Source: Acidicapsa dinghuensis (GTDB lineage Bacteria; Acidobacteriota; Terriglobia; Terriglobales; Acidobacteriaceae). From it: a stretch of 64,000 nt of DNA. Of the stretch, positions 1 through 8,826 are shown one piece after another. The translations under genes were made by a program, and so were the position numbers. The stretch is taken from contig NZ_JAGSYH010000007.1 in the NCBI RefSeq assembly GCF_025685685.1, positions 281,084-345,083 on the forward strand, in the 5' to 3' direction. The notes beneath the pieces are model-generated. The model saw only the letters and a list, made by a program, of their open reading frames with translations. It had not been told where the DNA came from and did no database searches. Position 1 is the stretch's first letter, and each line of letters starts with the position of its first letter.

Positions 1-302
1 GCGAAGACGATCCCGTAGTGCTCGATCGAAGATCGCCGGTGCTACATGTCGTGCAGAAGATTCGCGATGAGAGCCATCGCTTTGCCATTGGCTACCACCG
101 CAAGCGCAGAGAGATGCGTGATCGTGATTCGGAATTGCTTACTATTCCTGGCGTCGGCGCGCAGACAAGGCAGCGGCTGCTGACGCACTTTGGCAGCCTG
201 CGCGACGTGCGCGAGGCTACGGTGGAGTCGCTAGCCGCGATGGTGAGCAGCAAAACGGCGGAGGCGATCTGGCAGCGTTTTCACGAAAATTCGAAGCTAT
301 AG
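1..302 (+). CDS. uvrC: UvrABC excinuclease subunit C, 3' end (partial)
   Basis: This is the C-terminal ~99 residues of UvrC, the subunit that makes the dual incisions in nucleotide excision repair. The reading frame is open from position 3, so the gene begins left of the window. The visible part matches the end of the RNase H-like nuclease domain (SPxLHxxQKIRDExHRFAI followed by YHRKRR) and then the C-terminal tandem helix-hairpin-helix DNA-binding region (IPGVGAQTRQRLLTHFGS ... LAAMVSS). The stop TAG lies at 300-302. The assignment is firm from the family signature. Only the catalytic N-terminus and most of the second nuclease domain are missing. Confidence 0.93.
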   Translation, partial: EDDPVVLDRRSPVLHVVQKIRDESHRFAIGYHRKRREMRDRDSELLTIPGVGAQTRQRLLTHFGSLRDVREATVESLAAMVSSKTAEAIWQRFHENSKL

Positions 303-442
303 GTCGGAATCGGGATCGATGAATACCGCCACTCGCTCACCATTTATGAAAGGCCCCTCCTGCTAAAGTTAAGAGGCGGCAGCTCCTGATCGGAGCGAGG
401 TGCCCATGTCGAATCAAAGGCCTTCTCTTGAGAGCAAACCAA

Positions 443-1585
443 ATGATACAGGCGTTGCCGAAACCCATTCAGCGCGCAGAAAAGATTCATGCTCTAACGT
501 CGTTGCGCTTCTTTGCGGCCTTCTATGTTGTCCTTTATCACGCAAATATTCTTGGACTTAAAGAGAGCAGACCGGGATCGTTCGCAGAACGATTCGTCTC
601 TTTTGGTTATATCTCTGTAAGCTTTTTCTTTCTGCTTTCAGGCTACATCCTGGCTGTAGTCTATCTTCGAGATTCCGCGCAGGTGCGCAAGAAGCCCTTT
701 TACATGGCGCGGTTTGCACGGATATATCCGCTTTTTCTGGTGACGCTTATCCTCGACACTCCGCAGGTCTTGCTTGAACGAGTTTCTGCGCAAGGATGGA
801 TGCGTGCCACCTTACACACGGGCGCCACCTTCGCTGCTCATCTGTTGATGCTTCAAGCTTGGCTGCCCAAGCTGCACGGCATCGATCAACCGAACTGGTC
901 GCTATCAGTTGAGACCGTTTTCTATCTCATTTTTCCCTTTATTGGAGTTGCGCTCTGGAGGCTCAAGGGATCGCAACTGTGGTTCGTTGCGGCAATGTTG
1001 TGGCTGCTGAATCAGATTATTATCGTGGTTGTGGCACCACACATCGCGGAGACAACTTTCCGGTTTCATCCGCTGCCACAGATAAGCACCTTTGCGCTCG
1101 GCATTCTTCTAGCGCGCTGGCAATTTCTGAACAAACAAGCCGTCGGCAATCTTTCAGAGCGCGATGGCGCCGCCATCACAGCCCTTCTCTTTGCGCTGGG
1201 CACGTTTGCTGCGTTGATTTGCTGGGGAGAACGGTTGCCTCTTGTAAATCTAAATGCGGGGCTTCTTTTTCCTGTTTTTGCTCTGTTGATCTGGTCTTGT
1301 TCAGGGAGCCACAGTCTGCCCGCGCGGCTCTTGAGCGCCAAGTGGCTTGTGGTTTTGGGCGAAGCGAGCTTTGGGCTCTACTTGATCCATGTCCCGATTC
1401 TTCATCTCTTCCTGTGGCTGAGATGGGGACACTCCTGGTCAATGTTCGCACTGTATCTGGCGACGTGTATCGGGCTCAGCGTGTTAAGTTTCTATTTCGT
1501 CGAAGGGCCCTCGCGAAGGTGGATTCTCAATCGGTTCCGGACGCGTCCGCGAGAGACCATGGAAATGGCTTCCGACGCACAGTAA
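443..1585 (+). CDS. Acyltransferase family 3 (OafA/YrhL-like) membrane protein
   Basis: An integral membrane O-acyltransferase of about 380 residues with roughly ten hydrophobic helices. Family members move acetyl or other acyl groups onto cell-surface sugars such as O-antigen, exopolysaccharide or peptidoglycan. Family hallmarks are LTSLRFFAAFYVVLYH near the N-terminus (with the conserved Arg and His), the FLLSGYILA segment, and SVETVFYLIFP in the middle. The start is uncertain. ATG 443 has only a weak GAGAG ahead of it and TTG 428 is in the same frame, while the best Shine-Dalgarno in the leader (GGAGCGAGG) serves an ATG at 406 in a different frame. It is one of three acyltransferase-3 genes in this window. 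The acceptor is unknown. The neighbouring epimerase and glycosyltransferase suggest a surface glycan. Confidence 0.85.
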   Translation: MIQALPKPIQRAEKIHALTSLRFFAAFYVVLYHANILGLKESRPGSFAERFVSFGYISVSFFFLLSGYILAVVYLRDSAQVRKKPFYMARFARIYPLFLVTLILDTPQVLLERVSAQGWMRATLHTGATFAAHLLMLQAWLPKLHGIDQPNWSLSVETVFYLIFPFIGVALWRLKGSQLWFVAAMLWLLNQIIIVVVAPHIAETTFRFHPLPQISTFALGILLARWQFLNKQAVGNLSERDGAAITALLFALGTFAALICWGERLPLVNLNAGLLFPVFALLIWSCSGSHSLPARLLSAKWLVVLGEASFGLYLIHVPILHLFLWLRWGHSWSMFALYLATCIGLSVLSFYFVEGPSRRWILNRFRTRPRETMEMASDAQ

Positions 1586-1692
1586 GAGAGTCGCTTGCTT
1601 TGGGCTCAAATGCGTACTTCACAGAATGCGTGGCGAAGTCGGTGCCTCAAAGCCGACAAGAGCACCGGACTTCCTGAACTCCCTGGAGAGAA

Positions 1693-2850
1693 CTATTCAG
1701 ATGGAAGTCCGAAGCAGGTATTGAGGTAGTCGAGATTTCTTCTTCCACAGTAATACTCAGCCGCTCTGCGAGCCTCGTCCCCATCCAGCTGGAACTTCAG
1801 AATATAGCGAATGGCATCCGCGATGAACGAAATCTCGGTAGAAGTTACGCAATGACCGAGCTTGAATTTTGAGAGCATATTTATCGTGCTGCTTCCACTG
1901 GGGCAGTGCGCAAGGATAGGCTTTACCGCCATCAGGTAGGTGCTCATCTTCGTGGGCTGGCTGGTCTGGCGGAAGATGCGGTGGCGCGGATTGAAAGAAT
2001 ACATCGAGTAGACGAAGGCGGTCCGCTGCAGGCGGCGGATGACTTCGTCCTCGGGCGTGTTGCCGGCGTTTTCAACGATGTCTGGAAACTGCTGCTGCGC
2101 CGCCGCCATGGCAGGCGAGACACCATAGTTGGTGAGGCGGAATTGGATGCCGTCGCTGGCGGAGATGGCTTGCAAGGCTCTCAGGAAGGCGAAGACCTCC
2201 TCAGAGCTGTAAGCACTGCCGACGTGGCCAATGTGGATTGTCCTGCCATCGCCGGTATCCGCTTTGGCAGCTTGCGGCGCGGGAAGCTGCAGGTTATGGA
2301 TGTAGCGGTAAACGACGCCCGAGTCCACGCCGATGCGGCGTTTGTAGTAATCGCTCATGGAGTCGCAGACGGTGTCGACGGTGTGCGCGCGGCGCAGCAA
2401 CTCCGTGTTGCGCCGGTCCATCAGCGAAGCGAACGCGCGATAGCGGGCGGACTTGATCGCCAGGCCGGCGGGATCGTCGTGGACGGAAACATGCAGATGG
2501 GGAATGCCGGAGTCGAGCAGTTTCTTGCCGACGAGTATGCCTTCGTTCATGGCATTGACCCAGACGATATCCGGAGACCAGGCGCGAATCGCCTGCACAT
2601 AGCGATCGATCTGCGGGTGACTCTGCAGAGCGAAGAGGCGCAATGTGTTCACAGCGTCGTTTCCGAGCGAGCCGCCCATCATCCTGGGGCCAAGGAGAGT
2701 AGACGACGGCGTATCGACAGGCGATGCGGCGAGATAAAACCAGTGGATTTCGGCGTTTTTCAGATGCGGTAGAATGCTGCGGAAGATCACGCCGCCGCCG
2801 CCAGTGGTGGGGCTGAAAGGCGTAAACAGAGCGACTTTTACTTGTGTCAT
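1693..2850 (-). CDS. Glycosyltransferase (GT4-like fold)
   Basis: Probable cytoplasmic sugar transferase of 385 residues. The N-terminus starts with a Rossmann strand followed by a glycine-rich loop (VALFTPFSPTTGGGG), as in GT-B enzymes of the GT4 type. A second Rossmann half begins around residue 215 (IHIGHVGSAYSSEEV). ATG 2850 is preferred because GGAGA precedes it by about five bases and its product begins directly at the first beta strand; an in-frame upstream codon at 2883 would add 11 residues with no better signal. It lies 78 bp downstream of the NAD-dependent epimerase gene on the same strand. The pair probably makes and transfers a modified sugar. Donor and acceptor cannot be told from sequence. 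Confidence 0.75.
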   Translation of the reverse strand: MTQVKVALFTPFSPTTGGGGVIFRSILPHLKNAEIHWFYLAASPVDTPSSTLLGPRMMGGSLGNDAVNTLRLFALQSHPQIDRYVQAIRAWSPDIVWVNAMNEGILVGKKLLDSGIPHLHVSVHDDPAGLAIKSARYRAFASLMDRRNTELLRRAHTVDTVCDSMSDYYKRRIGVDSGVVYRYIHNLQLPAPQAAKADTGDGRTIHIGHVGSAYSSEEVFAFLRALQAISASDGIQFRLTNYGVSPAMAAAQQQFPDIVENAGNTPEDEVIRRLQRTAFVYSMYSFNPRHRIFRQTSQPTKMSTYLMAVKPILAHCPSGSSTINMLSKFKLGHCVTSTEISFIADAIRYILKFQLDGDEARRAAEYYCGRRNLDYLNTCFGLPSE

Positions 2851-2928
2851 CAGGTCTCCAGGCAAAGAGAACTGCATGGGCAACGGACCCGGGAGTGCTT
2901 GCGTCCGTTGCCTCGCACCAGCCAGTTG

Positions 2929-3990
2929 CTAGTTTGCCACCGCGACGCGATCTTCCCAGGATGCGTAAATCTCCTGGAAGATGTCATCCAGAGACTTGGT
3001 AATATCCCACAAGGGATAGTGCGTCTTCATTTTGCTTAAATCGCTGATATAGCAGATGTGATCGCCTGAGCGGTTCTGATCGACGTACTCGTAGATCATC
3101 TTCTTGCTCGATAGCGCCTCGATGCGGCTGAAAGCTTCGATGATCGAGCAGCTATTGTTGCGGCCTCCGCCAATGTTGTAAACCTCACCTGCGCGCGGTG
3201 ACTCAATGAATGCTGCGATAAAGCGGGCTACATCGTAAGAGTGGATGTTGTCGCGAACCTGCTTGCCCTTGTAGCCAAAGACGTTGTACTTGGTCTCGGT
3301 CAAGTTGCACTTGATGAGGTAGCTGAGGAATCCGTGGAGTTCCACTCCCGAGTGGCTGGGCCCGGTAAGGCAACCGCCGCGGAGAGCGCAAGTGGGCAAT
3401 CCGAAGTAACGGCCATACTCCTGCACCATGACATCGGCTGCAACCTTGGAGGCTCCGAAGATGGAGTGCTTGGACTGGTCTATGCGGAAGGTTTCGCGAA
3501 TACCGGTATAGTCCGCCGGATCGGCGTAATCCCAGCGAGTATCGAGTTCAACCAAAGGCAGTTCGTTGGGCGCGTCGCCGTAGACCTTGTTGGTGGAGAG
3601 AGAGGCAAATGGCGACTCGGGAACGGCCTGACGCGCAGCCTCAAGCAGGTTGAGCGTGCCGACGGCATTGGTATCAAAGTCTGCAAACGGAATGGACGCC
3701 GCGAGGTCGTGACTGGGCTGTGCCGCAGCATGAACGATGGCATCGGGCTTCACTTCCTTGAGAACATCGAGAATGCCCTGGCGGTCACGAATGTCGAGTT
3801 CGTGATGATGAAAGTCCTTGATTTTGCCGGCAAGACGATGCTGATTCCAGCGAGTGTCTCCCTTAGGGCCGAAAAAGGTGGCGCGCTGATTGTTATCGAT
3901 GCCGTGGATCTGCCATCCGCTGTTTGCGAAATATAGGCAAACCTCCGAACCGATAAGCCCAGATGAGCCTGTAACGAGAAGTTTTTTCAC
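2929..3990 (-). CDS. NAD-dependent sugar epimerase/dehydratase (CDP-paratose 2-epimerase-like)
   Basis: Extended short-chain dehydrogenase of about 353 residues acting on nucleotide sugars. It opens with a strand and the NAD-binding GxxGxxG loop (LLVTGSSGLIGSEV). The catalytic triad region is a Ser/Thr pair in LSTNKVYGD and a YxxxK-type site, where the usual Tyr appears as Phe in HSIFGASKVAAD. The conserved ALRGGCLTGP and QVRDNIHSYDVA stretches resemble CDP-tyvelose (paratose 2-) epimerases. Start GTG 3990 is chosen for its strong GGAGAGG at eight bases; upstream in-frame codons lack such a site. The Tyr-to-Phe reading should be confirmed by alignment, since 2-epimerases of this group use an altered active site. 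It is co-directional with the glycosyltransferase. Confidence 0.78.
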   Translation of the reverse strand: MKKLLVTGSSGLIGSEVCLYFANSGWQIHGIDNNQRATFFGPKGDTRWNQHRLAGKIKDFHHHELDIRDRQGILDVLKEVKPDAIVHAAAQPSHDLAASIPFADFDTNAVGTLNLLEAARQAVPESPFASLSTNKVYGDAPNELPLVELDTRWDYADPADYTGIRETFRIDQSKHSIFGASKVAADVMVQEYGRYFGLPTCALRGGCLTGPSHSGVELHGFLSYLIKCNLTETKYNVFGYKGKQVRDNIHSYDVARFIAAFIESPRAGEVYNIGGGRNNSCSIIEAFSRIEALSSKKMIYEYVDQNRSGDHICYISDLSKMKTHYPLWDITKSLDDIFQEIYASWEDRVAVAN

Positions 3991-4194
3991 AGTTTTCGCC
4001 TCTCCATCGATGCCGAGTGCTGGGATCAGTCTAACGTATGAAGACATCGAGGCTGGTTTCGAAGCGACACATACATGCCGTGATATGAAACGAATTGACA
4101 TGTAGCAACTTTTATATTGCATACTGATACGAATTTCGAGTTCTAAGCGCTCTTCTGCATTCCATCTTGCAGTGGAGCGGACGAAAGAGGCAGT

Positions 4195-5511
4195 TTACTT
4201 CGCTTTCTTTTCAAACGGCTGCTTCACCGTGATGCGAGGGCGGCTCTCTGCCTGAAGCTGCTTTGACACAGCTTCCACTTCCTTGAAAACGCGAAGGAAG
4301 TTTCCGCCGAGAATCTTTCGGCAGTCCTCAGCCGAATAACCGCGAGCCATGAGAGCCTCAGTGATCTTTGGCAGATCGGCTGCAGAGTTGATGCCTTCCG
4401 GAAGCTGGCCATCGACACCGTCAAAGTCCGATCCAAGCCCAACATGGTCGATACCTGCGACCTTGGCAATGTGGTCAATCTGATCGATGAGATCGCTCAG
4501 CGGCGGACGCGGAATCCGGTCGGCGTATTCGCGATCCAGCTTGGAGATATCCGAGTAAGTGACCTCTTTCCCCTCGGCCTTGAACTTATCCTTTAGCGCC
4601 TGCTCGGCCTTCTTGACCTCGTCGCGCTGGACCAGCTGCGCATCGCGGTACTTCTGCGAAACAAACGCAGAGTAGAAATTGACCATAACGACGCCGCCCT
4701 TGCTGTCCGGTCCCCCGCCGTAATTGGCTACGGCGCGGAGCATGTCATCTGTCATGTTGCGCGGAGCATCGCAGAGTGCACGTGCGCCCGAATGCGAAGC
4801 AATTACCGGAGCGCGTGTAATGACAAGCGTGCGATAGAAAGTCTTGTCGCTGACATGCGAAATATCCACGATCATGCCGAGACGGTTCATCTCGTAGACA
4901 ACATCCTTGCCGAACTCGCTGAGACCCTCTTTGGTATGCGGAACGCTGGCATTTTTGTCGTCGCCGGAAGAATCAGCCCAGCCATTCGAGTTGGACCACG
5001 TCAGCGTCATGTAACGAACGCCAAGGTCGTAATACATACGCAGTAGTCCGAGCGAGTCCTCGATGGAGTGCCCGCCTTCGATGCCCATCAGCATGGCGTA
5101 TTTGTGCTCGTGATGCGCCTGCTCAATGCCCTCAGCTGAGGTGACCAGCTTGATCTGATCCGGATACTTCGCCGCCTGCTCGTGGACCGCATCGATCAGC
5201 TCGAGGGTGCGGCGTGCGAAGTGGTCCTTATAGAGAGTGGGCTCGACCCAAATAGACATGAACGAAGCGCCAAGATTGCCCTTGTGGATGGCGTCAAGAT
5301 TGACCTGGCCATCGCCAAGCGGATCACCAAGATTCCAGTGATCGTCGAGGAAACGCTGCGGTGTGTCTTCATGCGTGTCGATCACGATGGCGCTGCGATG
5401 CACCTGATCGGGCGTAAGCTTGGCTTTGGCTTCGGGCTTTGAGGGAGCGGTCTGGGCAAGGGTCATGGTCGATACAAGGAAGGCGGCGGCAAGATTGTAG
5501 TGAGTTTTCAT
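4195..5511 (-). CDS. Secreted membrane-dipeptidase family protein (peptidase M19)
   Basis: Zinc dipeptidase of the renal-dipeptidase family, 438 residues with a cleavable signal peptide (hydrophobic stretch ending in TLAQT). It likely cuts dipeptides in the periplasm or outside. Metal-site motifs of the family are present: HxD in IDTHEDTP near residue 45, the bridging glutamate in MGIEGGHSIE, and two histidines in DISHVSD and ASHSGAR. An aspartate sits in VGLGSDFDGV near residue 355. Length is typical for bacterial members. It follows the SpoIIE-type phosphatase gene by only 55 bp on the same strand, so the two may be co-transcribed. About 200 bp separate it from the epimerase operon downstream. 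Confidence 0.9.
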   Translation of the reverse strand: MKTHYNLAAAFLVSTMTLAQTAPSKPEAKAKLTPDQVHRSAIVIDTHEDTPQRFLDDHWNLGDPLGDGQVNLDAIHKGNLGASFMSIWVEPTLYKDHFARRTLELIDAVHEQAAKYPDQIKLVTSAEGIEQAHHEHKYAMLMGIEGGHSIEDSLGLLRMYYDLGVRYMTLTWSNSNGWADSSGDDKNASVPHTKEGLSEFGKDVVYEMNRLGMIVDISHVSDKTFYRTLVITRAPVIASHSGARALCDAPRNMTDDMLRAVANYGGGPDSKGGVVMVNFYSAFVSQKYRDAQLVQRDEVKKAEQALKDKFKAEGKEVTYSDISKLDREYADRIPRPPLSDLIDQIDHIAKVAGIDHVGLGSDFDGVDGQLPEGINSAADLPKITEALMARGYSAEDCRKILGGNFLRVFKEVEAVSKQLQAESRPRITVKQPFEKKAK

Positions 5512-5566
5512 GAGGATGATTTAGGTGGAGCGCTATGGGTGGGATTGTAGCAGGATCGATTGCAGA

Positions 5567-7570
5567 TCATGCCGGAACAAAATACAGCCCAACGACAGTA
5601 ATGTCGTCATTCTGACCGAAGCGTTGCGCGGTCTGTGCGATGTATCGCGGCGACTCGTGACTGACCTGCTGCGTACGTTCAAAACCAAAGAGCTCGCCCT
5701 TGGGGTCCGTAGCTTCAACAACGCCATCCGACAGAAAGATGAGACGGTCACCATGCTTAAGCTGCAAGGTGGCCTGCTCATATTCAACATTAGGAATGAC
5801 GCCAAGTGGCAGACACGGCGAAAGCTCAAGTTCTCTTCCATCGCGGTAGGGGCTAAGGTGCCCTGCATTGGCTATGACCATCCTGCCGTCTGGATAGATG
5901 CGCGCACAGAGGCAGGTAGCAAAGCCCGCAACGGCGTTCGTGCCGGACTTGCCGGACGGCTCCAGAACGTTGCCCAGCATGACCTGGTTGAGATGAGCGA
6001 GAATCGTTGCAGGATCATTAGAAAGCTCGTTGCGAAGCGCTCCGACAAGCGTGCTGGCACTCATCGCAGCCTGCAGCCCCTTGCCGCTGACGTCGCCCAC
6101 AACGATAAGCATCGAGTCATCTTTGAGCGGCAGCACCTGAAAGAAATCACCGCCGACACCACTGACGGGCAGATAGGCGCTTTCGAGCAGGAAATTACGA
6201 TTCGACGGCAGCTGAGTTGGAATCAGCAGTGCTTGCACGCTACGCGCGGCTTCAATTTCAGCCGAGGAGCGCTGCTCATCCTGGCTGACGCGAATAAAGC
6301 GGTAAAAGATGACCGAAATCAGGCTGCCGAGAAATACAAGATCCGTGACCGTGCTGACACTGTATTGAATGGGGCCGAGATGAAAGTTAGGAGTGGCGTA
6401 ACTCTCCGGAATCCATTTCCACGAAGCGGCGACTCCAAGCAGCGTGTCGATGGAGTCAACCACCGCCGCGAGAATAAATGGCACCAACATTACGCCGGTC
6501 TCTGAACGACCTTTGCGCCAGGCGCGGAATAGCATCAGTACGACCAGCGCGCAGAACACAATTTCTATCAGATACCCGAGATAACCACTCACCCGGTACA
6601 GTTGGAAGTCGGAAGCCAGCGGTAGCAACAGCGCACCTATCTGGATGATGCGTACAAATCGGCGAGTCGCATTCCCGGTAAAGCGAAGAACAAACTCAAG
6701 CGTCGAGGCAAAGAAGAACCAGACCGTCCATGGCTGAAGCAGGTCATAGACCCGTAATGGCACCCATGCAAGTGCAAACGCCGCCTCCAGCGATCCGCGC
6801 ACGGTAATGGAGAGGCAGAGAATACATAGCCAGAGATATTCCGAGTGATGACGCTGCGCGATGTACAAAGTGGCCGCTACCAGTGCCACGCAGAAAAAAA
6901 GAAAACCCGCGATAATCTTGGCGGCAATGTTCTGGTCCCAATGGCGCGCTTTAGCCAGCAAGTAGCTTTCCTGGATATGATCCGGACCGCCAATCGTCAC
7001 CTGATTCACGAGACCATGGACAACGGAACCGCTGACCCAGGATCGAATCGCGATGAGAATGGTGCCGTCTGGCTGTGGCTTGGGAAGCGTATTGATGAAC
7101 GGGCCCGTGAGGTATTCCATGTGGCTTGCCATGCCTCGGGTTTGGCCCGTTTCCACACCGTTTACGAAGACCTCAAGCTGGCCTACGCTATATGGAGTGA
7201 CAAGCAGGGCAAGCTGCGTCTCGGCAGCCTTGGAGTTGGGCTGAAGCTGGATGCGGATTCGGTACCAGGCATATCCGGTATAGGTGTCGATTCCCTGCTC
7301 GTTGAATGGCGTGCCGAGCATGACCTTGTCCCAACTGGTGTCATCGAAGGATGGGTCTGACCAGCGCGCGTCATCGCCTTCATGGAAGCTCCATGGACCT
7401 TCAAGGTGGATCGTGCCATGCGTCGCCGCAGGAATGGAAACCTGCATCGCATTGATGGCGATGAAAATCTCAGTCGAGCCGGGTTGCGCAGCGAATGCGC
7501 GCGGAACTAACGCAACAGCCAGCAGGAGCCAGAGGAGCACCGCCGATCGAACTGGGGGATTACCTTGCAT
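5567..7570 (-). CDS. 7TM-sensor (7TMR-DISM-like) SpoIIE-type serine phosphatase
   Basis: Membrane signalling protein of 667 residues. A signal peptide leads into a periplasmic beta-rich domain (about 30-190, a galactose-binding-like fold with TIHLEGPWSFHEG and YAWYRIRI), then seven hydrophobic helices (about 210-420), then a cytoplasmic PP2C/SpoIIE phosphatase (about 440-667). Phosphatase metal motifs are intact: GVGGDFFQ, VGDVSGKG, NAGHLSPY, LSDGVVEA and NDDITVVG. Such proteins dephosphorylate anti-sigma-factor antagonists (RsbU logic) in response to an outside ligand; that role is inferred from the family. No anti-sigma factor or antagonist gene is next to it here. It shares the minus strand with the dipeptidase gene, 55 bp downstream. 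Confidence 0.88.
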   Translation of the reverse strand: MQGNPPVRSAVLLWLLLAVALVPRAFAAQPGSTEIFIAINAMQVSIPAATHGTIHLEGPWSFHEGDDARWSDPSFDDTSWDKVMLGTPFNEQGIDTYTGYAWYRIRIQLQPNSKAAETQLALLVTPYSVGQLEVFVNGVETGQTRGMASHMEYLTGPFINTLPKPQPDGTILIAIRSWVSGSVVHGLVNQVTIGGPDHIQESYLLAKARHWDQNIAAKIIAGFLFFCVALVAATLYIAQRHHSEYLWLCILCLSITVRGSLEAAFALAWVPLRVYDLLQPWTVWFFFASTLEFVLRFTGNATRRFVRIIQIGALLLPLASDFQLYRVSGYLGYLIEIVFCALVVLMLFRAWRKGRSETGVMLVPFILAAVVDSIDTLLGVAASWKWIPESYATPNFHLGPIQYSVSTVTDLVFLGSLISVIFYRFIRVSQDEQRSSAEIEAARSVQALLIPTQLPSNRNFLLESAYLPVSGVGGDFFQVLPLKDDSMLIVVGDVSGKGLQAAMSASTLVGALRNELSNDPATILAHLNQVMLGNVLEPSGKSGTNAVAGFATCLCARIYPDGRMVIANAGHLSPYRDGRELELSPCLPLGVIPNVEYEQATLQLKHGDRLIFLSDGVVEATDPKGELFGFERTQQVSHESPRYIAQTAQRFGQNDDITVVGLYFVPA

Positions 7571-7682
7571 GCGCCTTTCAAGTGTACCGATATCTGACGG
7601 CGCGCAGGAAATCTGGTTATGCCAATTATGCCGCCAGACTCTCTAACTTACGGCTGAGCGGCCAGGATAGTTCCTGACCGGC

Positions 7683-8072
7683 TCAAGCCGCTGTGCCCTG
7701 CGGCGGTTCGTCGGAACGGGTTCGGCGCAGATGACGGAGCAGTAGTGCGGAACCCGCGATCAGGCCATAGAAAGCCAACGGCATGCCTAAAGCTGCTGCA
7801 AACAGAGTCAAGAGGCCCTCAGGACCGAAATAGCTGCCCGCAACATTCTTGTCGATGACATAAAGATGTTCCGCAATGTCCATGCACTCGCCGTCGTACG
7901 CGACCGTATGCTCCGGAGTGAAATGGGCACAGTTAGCCAAACGCTCGCCGAGACGGGTTTCGGCGCGATGCCTCAACCGAATAGGAACCACTATCGTCAG
8001 GTAGACGATCCAAAGCGCCGTTACGATTGCGAAAAGGCGGTGAAACGCCTTCCATCGTCGGACTATCAGCAT
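7683..8072 (-). CDS. Small membrane protein, function unknown
   Basis: A 129-residue protein with two predicted membrane helices, one near residues 12-31 (LFAIVTALWIVYLTIVV) and one near 88-112 (LLTLFAAALGMPLAFYGLIAG), joined by a soluble loop containing two cysteines (NCAHFTP and GECMD). The C-terminus is basic. I do not recognise a family. It is the first gene of a minus-strand run continuing with the SpoIIE-type phosphatase (112 bp gap) and is divergent from apaG. The two cysteines in the loop could form a disulfide if the loop is periplasmic, which the charge pattern allows but does not prove. Confidence 0.6.
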   Translation of the reverse strand: MLIVRRWKAFHRLFAIVTALWIVYLTIVVPIRLRHRAETRLGERLANCAHFTPEHTVAYDGECMDIAEHLYVIDKNVAGSYFGPEGLLTLFAAALGMPLAFYGLIAGSALLLRHLRRTRSDEPPQGTAA

Positions 8073-8252
8073 AACCTTAACTCCGGCAGAGCTATTGCAT
8101 AGCCCCTATCGGAATAAGCGGTGGTTTGAAGTTTCGCTGTTCAAAAATCCGGCGATTGGAGATCTGGTTTCATCTCACACAGCTAATCGCGTGCGGGCTG
8201 CCATGGCGGGAAAGCCTGACACTTTTCCCCTGCGCTCTTTTAAGCTCTGTAT

Positions 8253-8660
8253 ATGGCAGATCGAACTCCATATACGGCCGTGACGCGAAACATCGCGGTA
8301 AGCGTTGTGCCCACCTACCTGGAAGCAAATTCTTCGCCGGCAAACGCACAATATGTGTGGGCCTACCGGGTGACGATTGAGAACCGGGGCAACGAAACGG
8401 TGCAACTGCGGAGCAGGCATTGGATGATCACCAACGCCAGGGGCGAGTTCACCGAAGTGAAAGGGCCGGGAGTCGTCGGTGAGCAACCTGTACTAAGGCC
8501 GGGTGAGAGTTTCCAATACACCAGCGGCGCACCGCTCAACACACCTTCCGGTATGATGGGCGGCGCTTATCTGATGGAGAGCGAAAGCGGTGAGCAATTC
8601 CATATCGAGATACCAACCTTTTCGCTGGATAGTCCAGGACAAAACGTGATGTTGCACTAG
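8253..8660 (+). CDS. apaG: ApaG domain protein (DUF525)
   Basis: A 135-residue ApaG protein, a single immunoglobulin-like beta-sandwich seen across bacteria and in some F-box proteins. Family blocks are clear: YVWAYRVTIENRG, VQLRSRHWMITNARG, VKGPGVVGEQPVLRPGE and FQYTSGAPLNTPSG. The glycine-rich GxGVVGxxP turn matches the proposed pyrophosphate-like binding loop. The biochemical role is unsettled; it has been linked to cobalt/magnesium resistance and diadenosine tetraphosphate metabolism in enterics. There is no kinase or rRNA methylase partner beside it here. The start ATG has no clear Shine-Dalgarno. Confidence 0.92.
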   Translation: MADRTPYTAVTRNIAVSVVPTYLEANSSPANAQYVWAYRVTIENRGNETVQLRSRHWMITNARGEFTEVKGPGVVGEQPVLRPGESFQYTSGAPLNTPSGMMGGAYLMESESGEQFHIEIPTFSLDSPGQNVMLH

Positions 8661-8826
8661 AAATAGGTGCTGCGCGCGTCCTGGCATGGAAGATTGAGCA
8701 CAGATTGCGGCTTCCTGCTGAGTGATCACCTGGCTGGAATCCAAACCGCTTGAGACATTTGCGGCAGCCAGGTTACGTGAGCTAGCATAGGAACCTCTTG
8801 AAGCTTCTGCTCTTAGTAACTACATC

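Noticed and set aside
979..1677. A 232-residue frame overlapping the first acyltransferase
   Set aside because: Same strand but a different frame, no start signal, Ser/Cys-rich text typical of shadows; the acyltransferase frame explains the region.
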